Source: Chitinophagaceae bacterium
Lineage (GTDB): Bacteria; Bacteroidota; Bacteroidia; Chitinophagales; Chitinophagaceae
DNA: 64,000 bases
Assembly (NCBI GenBank): GCA_016713085.1
Contig: JADJPV010000001.1
Span: forward strand, 2,129,001 to 2,193,000
Direction: 5' to 3'
Part shown: in pieces, positions 46,507-57,312 of the stretch
How positions within the stretch are numbered: position 1 is the first letter of the stretch
How the letters are laid out: each line of letters opens with the position of its first letter
Position numbers and translations under genes: made by a program
Notes under the pieces: generated by a model
Databases searched by the model: none
Told to the model about the DNA's origin: nothing
What the model saw: only the letters and a program-made list of their open reading frames with translations

Positions 46507-48953
46507 ATGGAACGGAAATTAAGAACCAAACTGATTATTCTTTTTACACTTATCGCTTCATCCATATTTGCACAACAGGGTATTAAGGACGCAGTAGCAA
46601 CAACTGATCACCCTATTTCTGTACATACAGCAGTTGATCAGCAGGGTATTAAAGGTGTAGTAACAACAGTTGACGGCAAAGCTGCAGAACACGTAAGTAT
46701 TTTATTAAAAGAAATCAATAAAGGAGCAATCACTCTCGAAGATGGTTCGTACAGGATTTATAATGTACCGGCAGGTGAGTATACGGTCATCGTATCTTTT
46801 GTAGGTCTGCAAACAATTGAGAAAAAAATACAGGTACACGAAAACGAAATACTGAACAGTAATTTTATCCTGAAAGAAAATGCAAAAGAGCTGAATGAAA
46901 TTGTGATTGCTTATTTCAGAAGCGTAAACGACAGAGTAACGGTGTTTGGTAAATCAGCTATCAAGCCAATGGATTTACCGCAAGCTATTGCAACCGTAGG
47001 CGAAGCAGTAATAAAAGATCAGCAGGCGCAACGTTTAAGCGATGTTGTAAAGAATGTAAATGGTGTGTACCTGAGCACAACAAGAGCCAGTACACAGGAA
47101 AGTTTTTCTGCACGTGGTTATGGGTTTTCTTCTACCAATATGTTCCGCAACGGTTCAAGGGTAAACAGCGGTGCAATGCCTGAAGTAAGTTCACTGGAAA
47201 GTGTGGAAGTACTGAAAGGTGGTGCGGCTATTTTGTATGGTAACGTAGCGCCGGGTGGTGTGTTGAACATGGTAACAAAAAACCGAACTTTGATTTTGGC
47301 GGTGAAGTAGGTGTGCGTGCAGGGAGTTTCGATTTGTGGAAACCAACTTTTGACGTGTATGGTCCTATCACCCAAAAAATTGCTTATCGTTTGAACGGTA
47401 CGTTTGAAACAACAGATAGCTATCGATCAAAGGTTTCTTCTGCACGTTACTATGTAAACCCTTCTTTCCTGTTTAAGCTTGGTGCTAAAACAGAATTGGT
47501 TGTGGAAGGTGATTACCTGAAACATGATTTCACACCTGATTTTGGTATTGGTTCATTGAACAACACGATCATCCCGAATGTGCATCGCTCAACATTCATG
47601 GGTACCGATTGGCAATATAATATTACACAACAGGCAACTGCTTCTGCAACCGTTAAACATGCGTTCAATAATAACTGGCAGTTAAGCAGTGTGGCTTCGT
47701 ACCAAAACTTCGATCGTGATTATTACTCGGTAGAACGGATTCAGGCAAAAGCAAACGGCGATTGGGGTCGTCCGCTGGGTCGTGTAGACACAAAAGAAAA
47801 TTTTTATACAGGCCAGGTGAACCTGAACGGTAAATTCAAAACCGGAAAAATTGAACATACTCTGTTAGCAGGTATTGATGCCGACCGTTATCTTACTGAA
47901 ACATACAACTACGATGTACAGGGAAAAATCTACGACAGTATCAACATTATTGATCCAAATAAATTTGTACGCCGCACAGATATTCCTGTGGCAAAAAGAA
48001 CAACATTCGTACAGACACCAGTAAACAGAATAGGTGCTTATGTGCAGGATCTTATCAGCATAACAGAAAAAATCAAAGTTTTGGTTGGTATCCGTTGGTC
48101 ATTACAGGAGGCTACGCCTTCAATAACTGACACGCTTGCCACAGGCGGACAGTCAAAAACCAAATTGAAAACTGATAAAGCATTTTCTCCACGTGTTGGT
48201 TTGGTCTATCGCATGAAGCCAACTGTTTCTTTCTTCGCCAGCTATTCTAATTCCTTTGCTATCAACACGGGATTGGATGTTTACAACAATGTACTACCTC
48301 CTTCGATTATTGATCAGTACGAATTAGGAGTGAAAAATATTCTGTTGAAAGGAAAGTTAACTGTTAATGTTACAGCTTATAAAATCATCAACAATAACCT
48401 GGCGCAGACTGCACAGTTCGATCGTAACGGAAATCCAAACAGCAACAGTAACCTGAAAGAACTTACCGGCCAAACAACCAGCAATGGTGTGGAGCTTGAT
48501 ATTACAGCTAACCCTCTAAAGGGATTCTCAATTATTGCGGGTTACAGTTATAACGATATGCGTTATACCAATACACCTGATAAAATTGGCAGTTATGTAG
48601 AAGGCGATCGTTTGGTAAATACACCGGCGCATACAGCTAATACAAGTGCTTTCTATACTATCAGCAAAGGCAAATTGAATGGATTGAAATTTGGAACATC
48701 GCTATTTTATGTGGGTAAGCGTTTTGGAGGCTGGAACAATACAATTGGTCAGGCACAGAATTACTCAAGACTGATTCCTGTAGAAGCATTTACAACCGTT
48801 GATATATCTGCAGGCTACAGTATTAAACGTTTTTCTTTACTTGTGAAAGTTTCAAATCTTGCAAACGTTTTAAGTTATTATGTACATGAAAATTACAGCA
48901 TCAATCCAATTCCTCCACGTCAGTTTGTGGCAACAATTGCTTATAAATTCTGA
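46507..48953 (+). CDS. TonB-dependent siderophore receptor, one apparent frameshift
   Basis: The signal peptide (to about residue 22, SIFAQ) precedes a carboxypeptidase-regulatory-like domain (IKGVVTTVDGKAAEHVSILL), a plug (LPQAIATVGEAVIKDQQAQRLSDVVKNVNGV, FSARGYGF, VEVLKGGAAILYGNVAPGGVLNMVT) and a barrel ending FVATIAYKF. These match the siderophore-receptor type (FhuE/FoxA-like). Adding one A to the A-run at 47277-47282 restores MVTKKPNFDFGGEVGVRAGSFD. About 815 residues after repair. A 66-base tandem duplication is visible near the N-terminus of the mature protein. It follows an AraC regulator and precedes a PepSY gene. Confidence 0.9.
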
Positions 48954-48980
48954 GCAGGAAAAGTAAATAAATAACGTCTG

Positions 48981-49014
48981 AAAAGGGGACTCGCTTCACA
49001 GCGATCCCTTTTTC
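48981..49014 (+). terminator. Probable terminator after the siderophore receptor
   Basis: An imperfect hairpin pairs AAAAGGGGACTCGCT with AGCGATCCCTTTTT. It ends in five T. It may be attenuating, since the PepSY gene follows 45 bases later on the same strand. Confidence 0.65.
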
Positions 49015-49055
49015 ACATAACAGGCAAACGGTAAAGAAGATAATTAATTAAAGCA

Positions 49056-50360
49056 ATGGCAAAAGATTCCACACAAAAGAGCACCTGGCAGAAACTAAGA
49101 AAACTGTTTAATGATATTCATTTGTGGATAGGCCTCAGCAGCGGGCTGTTTGTAATTGCCATTTGCTTCAGCGGAACAGTGTATGTTTTTAATACAGAAC
49201 TTACTGAAAAAGCAGCACCGCATTTATATAAAGCAAAACCGGTTGAAGGGAACGAGCGCATTCCGGTTGATACGTTACTGGAAAAAATAAAAACAGTTTC
49301 CGGCGGCACAATTACAAGTGTAACCATTCCTGCAGCACTCAACCGTACATACCAGTTCAACGTAAAAACAAAAAGTGACAGTACTGCCAGAGGAGGAGTT
49401 ACTTATATGGTGAACCCCTATACAGGCGAAATAACCGGTAATTCAAAAGAGAAAAACCGCACAAAAGAATTCATGTCGACAATGTTCAGTCTTCATCGCT
49501 GGCTTTTGCTGGATAAAGTGAAGCAGCCTTTGATAAAAGGTGTGGAGAACAGAAAGCTTGGCAGCATGATTAGCGGGTGGGTTACAATCATTTTTACATT
49601 GGGTTGTATCACAGGATTGATTATCTGGTTCCCGCAAAAAGTAAAGCATTGGCGCCAGGGTTTAAAAATAAAATGGAATGCAGGATGGAAGCGGGTGAAT
49701 AATGACCTGCACAATACACTTGCTTTTTATTCACTGATTTTTTTATTGCTGATGGGATTAACCGGGCCTCAATGGTCGTTTGAATGGTACCGCAATGGTA
49801 TGCAGAAAACATTAGGTACTTATAGACCTGCAGAAAGAGGAAAGGGAGGAGGACGCCGACCGGGTACTGAAGCTGGCGGAAATCGCAGAGAAGGAAAAGC
49901 ACCGCAGCAAAATGAACAGGCAACAAACGCATCACCAATACCGATTGTTCAATTATCAATTGCTGATTATGTACGTGAAGCAGATAAGTTATTAACTTAT
50001 AATGGTAACTATGTAATCAACTTACCAGCAAATGCTGAAGCACAAACAATGATCATTAAAACAAAAGTGGGCTTCTTTGCACCGGCTGCCGGCGACAGGA
50101 TTACAATGGATCAGTACAGTGGAAAAGTACTGAAGCTTGATTTGTTTAAGAGAAAGCCCTTTAATGAAAGAATAGCAGCCTCTATTAAAGCCATACATGT
50201 TGGGAATGTATATGGAACCTTTACAAAAATTCTTTACTTCCTTGCCTGCTTAATTGCTACAACTCTGCCAATTACAGGAACACTTATCTGGTATAACAAA
50301 CTGAAGAAAAAGAGGAAACATAACCGTGTTTCTCTGACAGATGTGGAAACAGAAGCATAA
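49056..50360 (+). CDS. PepSY-associated transmembrane protein (iron uptake)
   Basis: This protein of 434 residues has an N-terminal transmembrane helix (about 26-46, LWIGLSSGLFVIAICFSG) and further helices around residues 170-195, 222-245 and 385-410. The periplasmic parts carry PepSY-like units (GTITSVTIPAALNRTYQF and the VGFFAPAAGDRITMDQYSGKV region). Members of the PepSY-TM group sit beside siderophore receptors and are thought to reduce or move iron. A Gly/Arg-rich, probably disordered segment lies near residues 262-295 (RGKGGGRRPGTEAGGNRREG). It follows the siderophore receptor. Confidence 0.87.
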   Translation: MAKDSTQKSTWQKLRKLFNDIHLWIGLSSGLFVIAICFSGTVYVFNTELTEKAAPHLYKAKPVEGNERIPVDTLLEKIKTVSGGTITSVTIPAALNRTYQFNVKTKSDSTARGGVTYMVNPYTGEITGNSKEKNRTKEFMSTMFSLHRWLLLDKVKQPLIKGVENRKLGSMISGWVTIIFTLGCITGLIIWFPQKVKHWRQGLKIKWNAGWKRVNNDLHNTLAFYSLIFLLLMGLTGPQWSFEWYRNGMQKTLGTYRPAERGKGGGRRPGTEAGGNRREGKAPQQNEQATNASPIPIVQLSIADYVREADKLLTYNGNYVINLPANAEAQTMIIKTKVGFFAPAAGDRITMDQYSGKVLKLDLFKRKPFNERIAASIKAIHVGNVYGTFTKILYFLACLIATTLPITGTLIWYNKLKKKRKHNRVSLTDVETEA

Positions 50361-50389
50361 TAACCACTAAGTACAGCAAATCTTATTGT

Positions 50390-50418
50390 AAACCCCAAAG
50401 CGATTGACTTTGGGGTTT
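50390..50418 (+). terminator. Probable terminator after the PepSY gene
   Basis: AAACCCCAAAG and CTTTGGGGTTT are perfect 11-base arms around CGATTGA. The following T-run is weak (ATTTCTT). Confidence 0.7.
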
Positions 50419-50572
50419 ATTTCTTATGTGTCTTATGATTGCTGTCAGTTACTGATATGATTCATTTCTTCATAGTGTCATTCTACAGTCAAACAAACAT
50501 CATTTTTAACATGATGACAGTTCTGTGATAATGAAGATGAGTTACTAATACATTTTTGCGTAGAATTTATTT

Positions 50573-52718
50573 ATGCAAAAAATTATTACAGGAATCGCAT
50601 TGTTCATGAGTTGCTTTACAGCATCTGCGCAGGATACTGTACCGTTAATTGACTCCACTTATTTTAAGTTATTAAACGAAGTGGTGGTAACAGCAACACG
50701 TACTGAACGTAAGCTGGGTAATGTAGCTGTTCCTGTAACAATCATTTCTCAAAAACAAATTCAGCAGGCCGGTACATTAAGGCTTCGTGATATTTTACAG
50801 GAAACAACCGGTTTATTTATTACCAGCGGCTTTGGTGCAGGTGTGCAAATGCAGGGCTTAAGTGCTGATTATACAATGATCTTAATTGATGGAGAACCAT
50901 TAGTAGGAAGAACTGCAGGTGTGCTTGATATTAACCGTATAGCTGTAGGAAATATTAAGAAGATTGAAATTGTAAAAGGCCCTTCATCAAGTTTATACGG
51001 CTCAGAAGCAATGGCCGGTGTTATTAATATCATTACGGATCACAGCAGAAAAAAGCAACTCAGTGCAGGTCTTCGTTATGGTTTTGGAAATCCTGATCTG
51101 GGATGGGCTGCTCCTGTTGGTTCAAAAACATTTAAGCAATCTGATTTTAATATTACTGCCGGTACATATTTTAAAAAGCTGTCAGTAAAATATATGGGGA
51201 ACGCAATGTATAATGATGCAATTACCTATCGGCCAAATTCACAGGCAAGATTTCCTCAACCTGTTTGGCGGTTTACCAATCAACTGCAACTTGCATACAA
51301 CTTCAGTTCAGATACAAAACTGAATATGACGGTGCGTAATGCATATGATTATATTAAAAAGGAACTGGCAGTGGCCAATAATGGAGTAATCAGTAATTCA
51401 TACGGAAGAGAGATCAATAATGACTGGAATATTAATACATCTCTTTCTCACCGCTTCAATAGTAAAGTGAATTCAACCCTGCGTTTATACAGCACCATCT
51501 TTGATGGCTCTGAAAAATTAAGCTTTAAAGAAAAACCAGATAGTATTTATTATGATGGATTCCGTCAGCGGTTTTATCGTGCCGAAAATCAAACAGATAT
51601 CAGCTTTAAAAAGATGAACCTGACAGTTGGCGCAGGTTATATCATTGATGAAGCAAGATCAACCCGCTATGATAACAAGCAGCAATTATAAACAAAACAG
51701 AATTGCTTATGGTTTTCTGCAGCATGAGTGGATACCCAATGAAAAAGTTTCTGTGATTGCCGGTTTACGTTATGATGATAACCGTTTGTTTGCAGCTGCA
51801 TTCAGTCCAAAGTTGGCCGTTCGTTACAGTGTCAGCAAAAGAATAAATATTAATGCATCAATCGGAAGAGGATTTAAAGCTCCCGATTTCCGCCAGCTCT
51901 ATCTCAACTTTACCAATATTTCTGCCGGCGGTTATTCAGTGTTTGGTTCTATTGATGCAATCAAAGTAATCACTGCATTACAGCAGCGTGGTGAAATAGC
52001 AGAGTTGATGAGTGACTTCAGTAAGTTGAGTACACTTACTCCTGAGTACAGTACAGGAATGAATGCAGGTGCAACAATTCTCGCAGCAAAAAATCTGTCC
52101 TTTAAAATAAATGCTTTCCGTAATGATATTGACGGGTTGATTGAAGTAAGACAGGTGGCAACAAGAACAAATGGTACACAGATTTACAGTTATATCAATG
52201 TAAAAAAAGCATACACACAAGGCGGAGAAGTTGAAGCGAGCTGGTCTCCAATAAAATTCGTAACAGTGAAAGGCGGATACCAGATTTTGTTCACTGCTGA
52301 TAAGGAAGAATTGAAACGCATAAAAAGCGGTAAGGAATCAGTAAGAGATGCAAGTAATATCAGCCGTACTTTATTACGCAGTGAATATGTTGGTTTGGCC
52401 AACAGAAGCAAGCATATGGCTAACCTGAAGCTCACCTATGAAAATGAACAGCAATTTTTTGCCACGGCCCGTGCAGTATATCGCAGCAAATGGGCAGTAA
52501 GCAATACAAGCGGCAATACTGTGTATGATGTGAAAGATGAATTTGGAAATGCCTTTGTACTCATCAATGTTTCAGCAGGGAAAGAGTTTAAAAACGGCAT
52601 ACGTCTGCAGGCAGGAATGGATAACATCTTCAATTACCAGGATGCAGGGTATTTACCCAACCTTCCCGGCAGAGTTATGTATGCATCCATCCAATACAAT
52701 TTTATACGTAAACAATAA
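50573..52718 (+). CDS. TonB-dependent receptor (HmuR/BtuB-like), one apparent frameshift
   Basis: The signal peptide MQKIITGIALFMSCFTASAQ is followed by the TonB box-like EVVVTATRTERK and a plug (IQQAGTLRLRDILQETTGLFITSGFGAGVQMQGLSADYTMILIDGEPLVGR, then KKIEIVKGPSSSLYGSEAMAGVINII), then a barrel ending in MYASIQYNFIRK. No carboxypeptidase-like domain is present. The frame shifts by a net +1 around 51660-51691 (one extra base, or two missing A). About 714 residues. The HmuY-like gene follows 24 bases later, so this is likely the haem receptor of a HmuR/HmuY pair. BtuB- or CirA-type transport is the alternative. Confidence 0.85.
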
Positions 52719-52742
52719 ACGAAACAATAAATAAAACAAGTA

Positions 52743-53414
52743 ATGAAAACAAAATTCATCCTATCAACAGCAGTTGCAGCAATAATGATTCTGAGTGCAT
52801 GTAAAAAAGAAAAAACACCTTTACAACAGGCAGACCCGGGTGCTTATAAAGTAGAAGTTAGCGGTAAAATTGTAACTGTGAAGAATCTTCCGGCCGATAC
52901 AATCGTTACAGTTACTGCACAGGGCCAGCCAATTGGAACCGGTCATTACGGTTTCTTCAGTTTAGAAACCAACCAATGGATTGCCAACAGTGATTCAGCA
53001 ACAGCAAAATGGGATCTTGCTTTTGCAGGCTCAACTATTCGTGTAAACAATGCTACAAGCGGACCAGGTACTGGTGGTGCTTTTGTTCAGGTTGCCAATT
53101 TTGCTGATGTAACAAGCGTATCAGTTGATTCAACTTTTCGTATCGATAATCACCCGGTAAGTTATGCCATTGTGAAGGGTTCAGGCAAAGGATGGTACAA
53201 TTATGATGGTGTAAATGTATTGCTGACTCCTATTGCAGGCCGTACACTCATCGTCCGCACCGCAAGTGGTAAATATGCAAAAGTGGAGATCCTCAATTTT
53301 TATAAAGGTGGGGTTACACTGTCAACAACTGCATCAGATGCTGACAAAACCTATTTACAACGCTATTATACTTTCCGTTATACTTTCCAGTCAAACGGAA
53401 GCAAGACTTTCTAA
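52743..53414 (+). CDS. HmuY-like haem-binding lipoprotein
   Basis: A lipoprotein signal MKTKFILSTAVAAIMILSAC (lipidated Cys20) precedes a HmuY-type beta-rich domain: YGFFSLETNQWIANSDSATAKWDLAFAGSTIRVNN is the family core (FSL, then WDLAF with the typical conserved Trp-Asp). HmuY captures haem from host or environmental proteins and hands it to HmuR. The protein is 223 residues. It is the last gene of the iron/haem locus, directly after the HmuR-like receptor gene. Haem ligands are not conserved across the family and I cannot assign them. Confidence 0.85.
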   Translation: MKTKFILSTAVAAIMILSACKKEKTPLQQADPGAYKVEVSGKIVTVKNLPADTIVTVTAQGQPIGTGHYGFFSLETNQWIANSDSATAKWDLAFAGSTIRVNNATSGPGTGGAFVQVANFADVTSVSVDSTFRIDNHPVSYAIVKGSGKGWYNYDGVNVLLTPIAGRTLIVRTASGKYAKVEILNFYKGGVTLSTTASDADKTYLQRYYTFRYTFQSNGSKTF

Positions 53415-53430
53415 TTGTTGATTAAAGTGG

Positions 53431-53460
53431 TAAAAGGCCTCCAGAATACGGGGGCTTTTT
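53431..53460 (+). terminator. Terminator after the hmuY-like gene
   Basis: AAAAGGCCTCC pairs imperfectly with GGGGGCTTTTT around AGAATAC. It is followed by a T-rich run. It separates the haem locus from ileS. Confidence 0.7.
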
Positions 53461-53486
53461 GGTTTTCAATCACCCCCGAACTTTCT

Positions 53487-53495
53487 TACCTTTGG
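53487..53495 (+). promoter_or_regulatory. -7 box of the ileS promoter
   Basis: TACCTTTGG matches TAnnTTTG. It lies 33 bases before the ileS ATG at 53528. Confidence 0.55.
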
Positions 53496-53527
53496 CCACT
53501 TTTATAAAACTAAGACAGGAGAGAATC

Positions 53528-56500
53528 ATGAGTGTGAAGTACAGAGAATTTTCGCAGTTGAATCTGCCCTCCATTGAACAGGAGATTTTAGCCAGGTGGG
53601 AAACTGAACAGGCATTTGAAAAAAGTATTGCAGTGCGGGAAGGTGCCCAACCCTTTGTGTTTTTTGAAGGTCCACCCAGCGCCAATGGTATGCCCGGTAT
53701 TCACCACGTTATTTCCAGAACGCTGAAGGATCTGGTTTGCCGCTACAAAACCATGAAAGGTTTCCAGGTAAAACGCAAGGGCGGATGGGATACTCATGGA
53801 CTTCCGATTGAACTCGGAGTAGAAAAAGAACTGGGCATCACCAAGGAAGATATTGGTGTGAAGATCTCTGTTGAAGATTACAACAAAAAATGCCGGGAAG
53901 CGGTATTGCGTTATAAAGACAAGTGGGATGATATCACCAAAAAAATGGGATACTGGGTCGATTTGAATGATCCCTATATCACTTTCAAGAATGAATATAT
54001 CGAAACACTCTGGTGGTTGCTGCAACAGTTGTACAAGAAAGGGTTGCTATATGAAAGCGTAAGTATTCAGCCTTATTCACCTGCTGCAGGCACAGGTTTA
54101 AGTTCACATGAATTAAATCAGCCCGGAACATACAAGGATGTAAAAGATACTTCTGCTGTTGCTATGTTTAAGGCAGTGAAGAATGAACGCAGCAAGTTTT
54201 TGTTTGATGCTGCGTATTCAGCTCCCTCTCCTTTGGAGAGGGCGGGGTGTGAGGTCTATTTCCTTGCATGGACAACAACCCCATGGACATTGCCTTCCAA
54301 CCTCGGTTTAACTGTTGGTCCGAACATTGACTATGTTCTGGTAAAAACATTCAATCCATATAGCGGTAAACCATGTGCAGTTGTATTAGCGAAAGCGCTA
54401 CTGCATAAATATTTTCCTGAACATGTGGATGAGTTTGAAGAAGGCGCAGAAATTTATGATGCGGTCAACAACTGGTTCAATCATGGCAGTGATGAATTCC
54501 TGGTTGAAAAAAAGGTTGAATTAAAATCAGCATTCGATGCACTGGTGAAGAAAAAACAACTGCCTTATAAAATCGTAGCCACATTCAAAGGAAAAGAAAT
54601 TGAAGAATGCCGCTATGAACAGTTGCTTCCGTACGAAGCCAATAAAGAAACCGGCGGCGATTCATTCCGTGTTATTCCCGGCGATTTTGTAACTACTGAA
54701 GATGGTACAGGTATCGTTCATACTGCTCCTGCTTTTGGTGCAGATGATTACAGGGTAGGGAAGAAATTCGGCATTGGAATTCTCACCATGGTTGATCGGG
54801 AAGGAAAGTTTTTGGATGGTATGGGTGAGTTCAGCAACCGTTATGTAAAGAATTATAAAGACGATCCGAGTTATGAAGATGTAAATGTTGACATCTGCGT
54901 AAAACTGAAAAAGAAAACAGGGCGTTTAAAGTAGAGAATACGAACACAGTTATCCGCATTGCTGGAGAACTGATAAACCGATTCTGTATTATCCTTTAGA
55001 TGCATGGTTTATTAAAACAACTGCCATCAAAGACAGGATGGTTGAATTAAATAAAACCATCAACTGGAAGCCAAAGTCAACAGGTGAAGGCCGCTTTGGT
55101 AACTGGCTGGAAAATATGGTGGACTGGAATCTCAGCCGTTCACGTTTCTGGGGTACGCCATTGCCTATTTGGAAATGCGGACAAGCTGATCCTGATATTA
55201 ATTACAAATCAGAGAATACGAACAGAGAGTTTTTTGATGAAAAAAGAACTAGTGAGCCTTTTGACCAGATCTGTATTGGGACAAGAGATGATTTAAAAAA
55301 TGTCAACTCTACTGGTGGATGGGGATGTAAAGGATTTTTAATTGATTTTGATAGATTAGCAACAGATGTTATAAATAAGGACAACGATTTAGTAAATACT
55401 ATTAATGAGTACAACAAGTCATTTGACCCCAACAGCTTTAGTTATATTTCTTTTGATCATTTAAGAGAGTTGGTCGAGAAGAATGGATTTACTAAGGAAA
55501 TATTAATAGATAAATTTAGATTCAGTTTAAAGATAATTGAAAAATACATTACTGAAATTACTGATGCTAATCTTACTGATATTGACTTTCATAAACCGTC
55601 TATCGATAAAATTGTTTTTTCAAGAAATGGCTCATTGGATAATATTAATTTATATGTTAGAGTTGATGACTTAATTGATGTTTGGTTTGACAGTGGTGCT
55701 ATGCCTTATGCACAGTGGGGACTTGATCATGAGAAGGTGAAGAAGGGAGAAAAGTATCCGTTCAAATTACCGGCAGGTGTAAACAATTTTGAAGATCTCT
55801 ATCCGGCAAGTTTTATTGCAGAAGGTGTCGAGCAAACAAGAGGATGGTTTTATACACTGCATGCTATCTCTTCATTAGTTTATGACAGCGTTGCTTACCA
55901 AACTGTAGTGAGTAATGGTTTGGTGCTGGATAAGCACGGCAACAAAATGAGTAAGCGTTTGGGTAATGTGGTTGATCCCTTTGAAACCATTGCAAAGTTT
56001 GGAGCTGATGCCACACGCTGGTATCTCATTACCAATGCATCGCCATGGGATAATTTAAAATTTGATATTGAAGGCATCAAAGAAGTACAGCGTAAGTTCT
56101 TTGGTACACTTTATAATACTTATCAGTTCTTTGCTTTGTATGCAAACGTGGATGGTTTTGACTTTAAAGAAGCGGCTATTCCTTTGAAAGATCGCCCGGA
56201 AATTGACCGCTGGATTTTATCATCACTTCATACACTTATTAAAAAAGTGAATGAAGCAATGGATGATTATGAACCAACACAGGCCGGCCGTTTGATTGAA
56301 GAGTTTGTAGATGCACATCTCAGCAACTGGTATGTACGTTTATGCCGCCGCCGTTTCTGGAAAGGAGAGTATGAGCAGGATAAGATCAGTGCTTATCAAA
56401 CATTGTATGAATGTATTGAAACAGTTTTGCTGTTGATGGCACCAGTATCGCCGTTCTTCAGTGATGCAATATTCAGTGAGTTAAACAAAGTGAGCAACCG

Positions 56501-57311
56501 CTTCAAAGCTGACTCCATTCATCATGTTGATTTCCCTGTTGCCAATGAAGCAATCATTGATGCAGCATTGGAAGAACGCATGCAGCTGGCGCAGGATGCT
56601 TCATCATTAGTACTATCTCTCCGCAAAAAAGTAAATATCAAGGTTCGTCAGCCATTGCAGAAAGTAATGATCCCTGTGTTGAGCACAACCATGAAGGAAC
56701 AGTTTGAAAAAGTGGAAGATATCATTATGAGCGAAGTGAATGTGAAGGAAATTGAATACCTCACAGCTGATAATTCCTTTATTAAAAAGAAGATCAAGCC
56801 CAACTTTGTGGCCCTGGGTAAAAAGATGGGAGCGAAGATGAAAGGGGTGTCGGCGGCACTGGCCCAGTTCACGCAGGAACAAATCAGCCAGTTTGAAAAA
56901 GAAACTGTTTATAACCTGTTGATTGAGAATGAAACTGTTCCATTATATTTGACAGATGTAGAAATTGTGAGCGAGGATGTGCCGGGATGGATGGTAACCA
57001 ATAAGGGAGCAGTTACCGTGGCACTGGACGTAACAGTTACGCCAGAATTGCAGGATGAAGGGAACGCAAGGGAGCTGGTGAACCGGATTCAAAAGATCAG
57101 GAAAGAGAGTGGATTTGATCTGACAGACCGTATTGCAGTGCAGGTAAGCGACGAAGAAAAGCTGCGATCTTCCATCACTCAATTTAAATCCTATATTTGC
57201 GCCGAAATTTTGGCAGATAATCTCGACCTTGTGCCGCAATTAAAGGATGGCATTGAAGTTGAGATAAATGACATTCTTATAAAAGTACAAGTATCCAAAA
57301 AAGGAGGATAG
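53528..57311 (+). CDS. ileS: Isoleucyl-tRNA synthetase, two apparent frameshifts and an extra AT-rich segment
   Basis: IleRS charges tRNA-Ile and edits Val-tRNA-Ile. Catalytic motifs are present: the HIGH-equivalent GMPGIHHV and the KMSKR of NKMSKRLGNVVDP; the editing-domain motif WTTTPWTLPSN is also seen. Two missing A (in the run near 54912, and near 54936-54939) explain the break: repair gives KLKKENRAFKVEKYEHSYPHCWRTDKPILYYPLD. A 19-base palindrome at 54224-54242 lies in frame before WTTTPWTLPSN. Between GTPLPIW and DLIDVWFDSGAMPYA there are about 165 residues where about 85 are usual; the extra part is AT-rich. Start at MSVKYREF. About 1260 residues after repair. Confidence 0.92.
54224..54255. 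repeat. Palindromic element inside ileS
   Basis: CCCTCTCC and GGAGAGGG are perfect 8-base arms around TTT, followed by CGGGGTGTGAGGT. The hairpin-plus-G-rich-tail layout matches the element at 1193-1218. It is translated in frame as part of SAPSPLERAGCEV, just before the conserved YFLAWTTTPWTLPSN. Confidence 0.7.
54933..55224 (+). repeat. 14-base direct repeat within ileS
   Basis: AGAGAATACGAACA occurs at 54933-54946 and again at 55211-55224, 278 bases apart, identical in all 14 bases. The second copy marks the start of the AT-rich extra segment of IleRS; the first lies in the frameshifted stretch. Confidence 0.7.
57301..57307 (+). promoter_or_regulatory. Strong Shine-Dalgarno of the DksA-like gene
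   Basis: AAGGAGG ends 5 bases before the ATG at 57313 and overlaps the last ileS codons. Such a match is unusual in this phylum, where most genes lack one. It probably drives reinitiation after ileS. Confidence 0.75.
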
Positions 57312-57312
57312 A

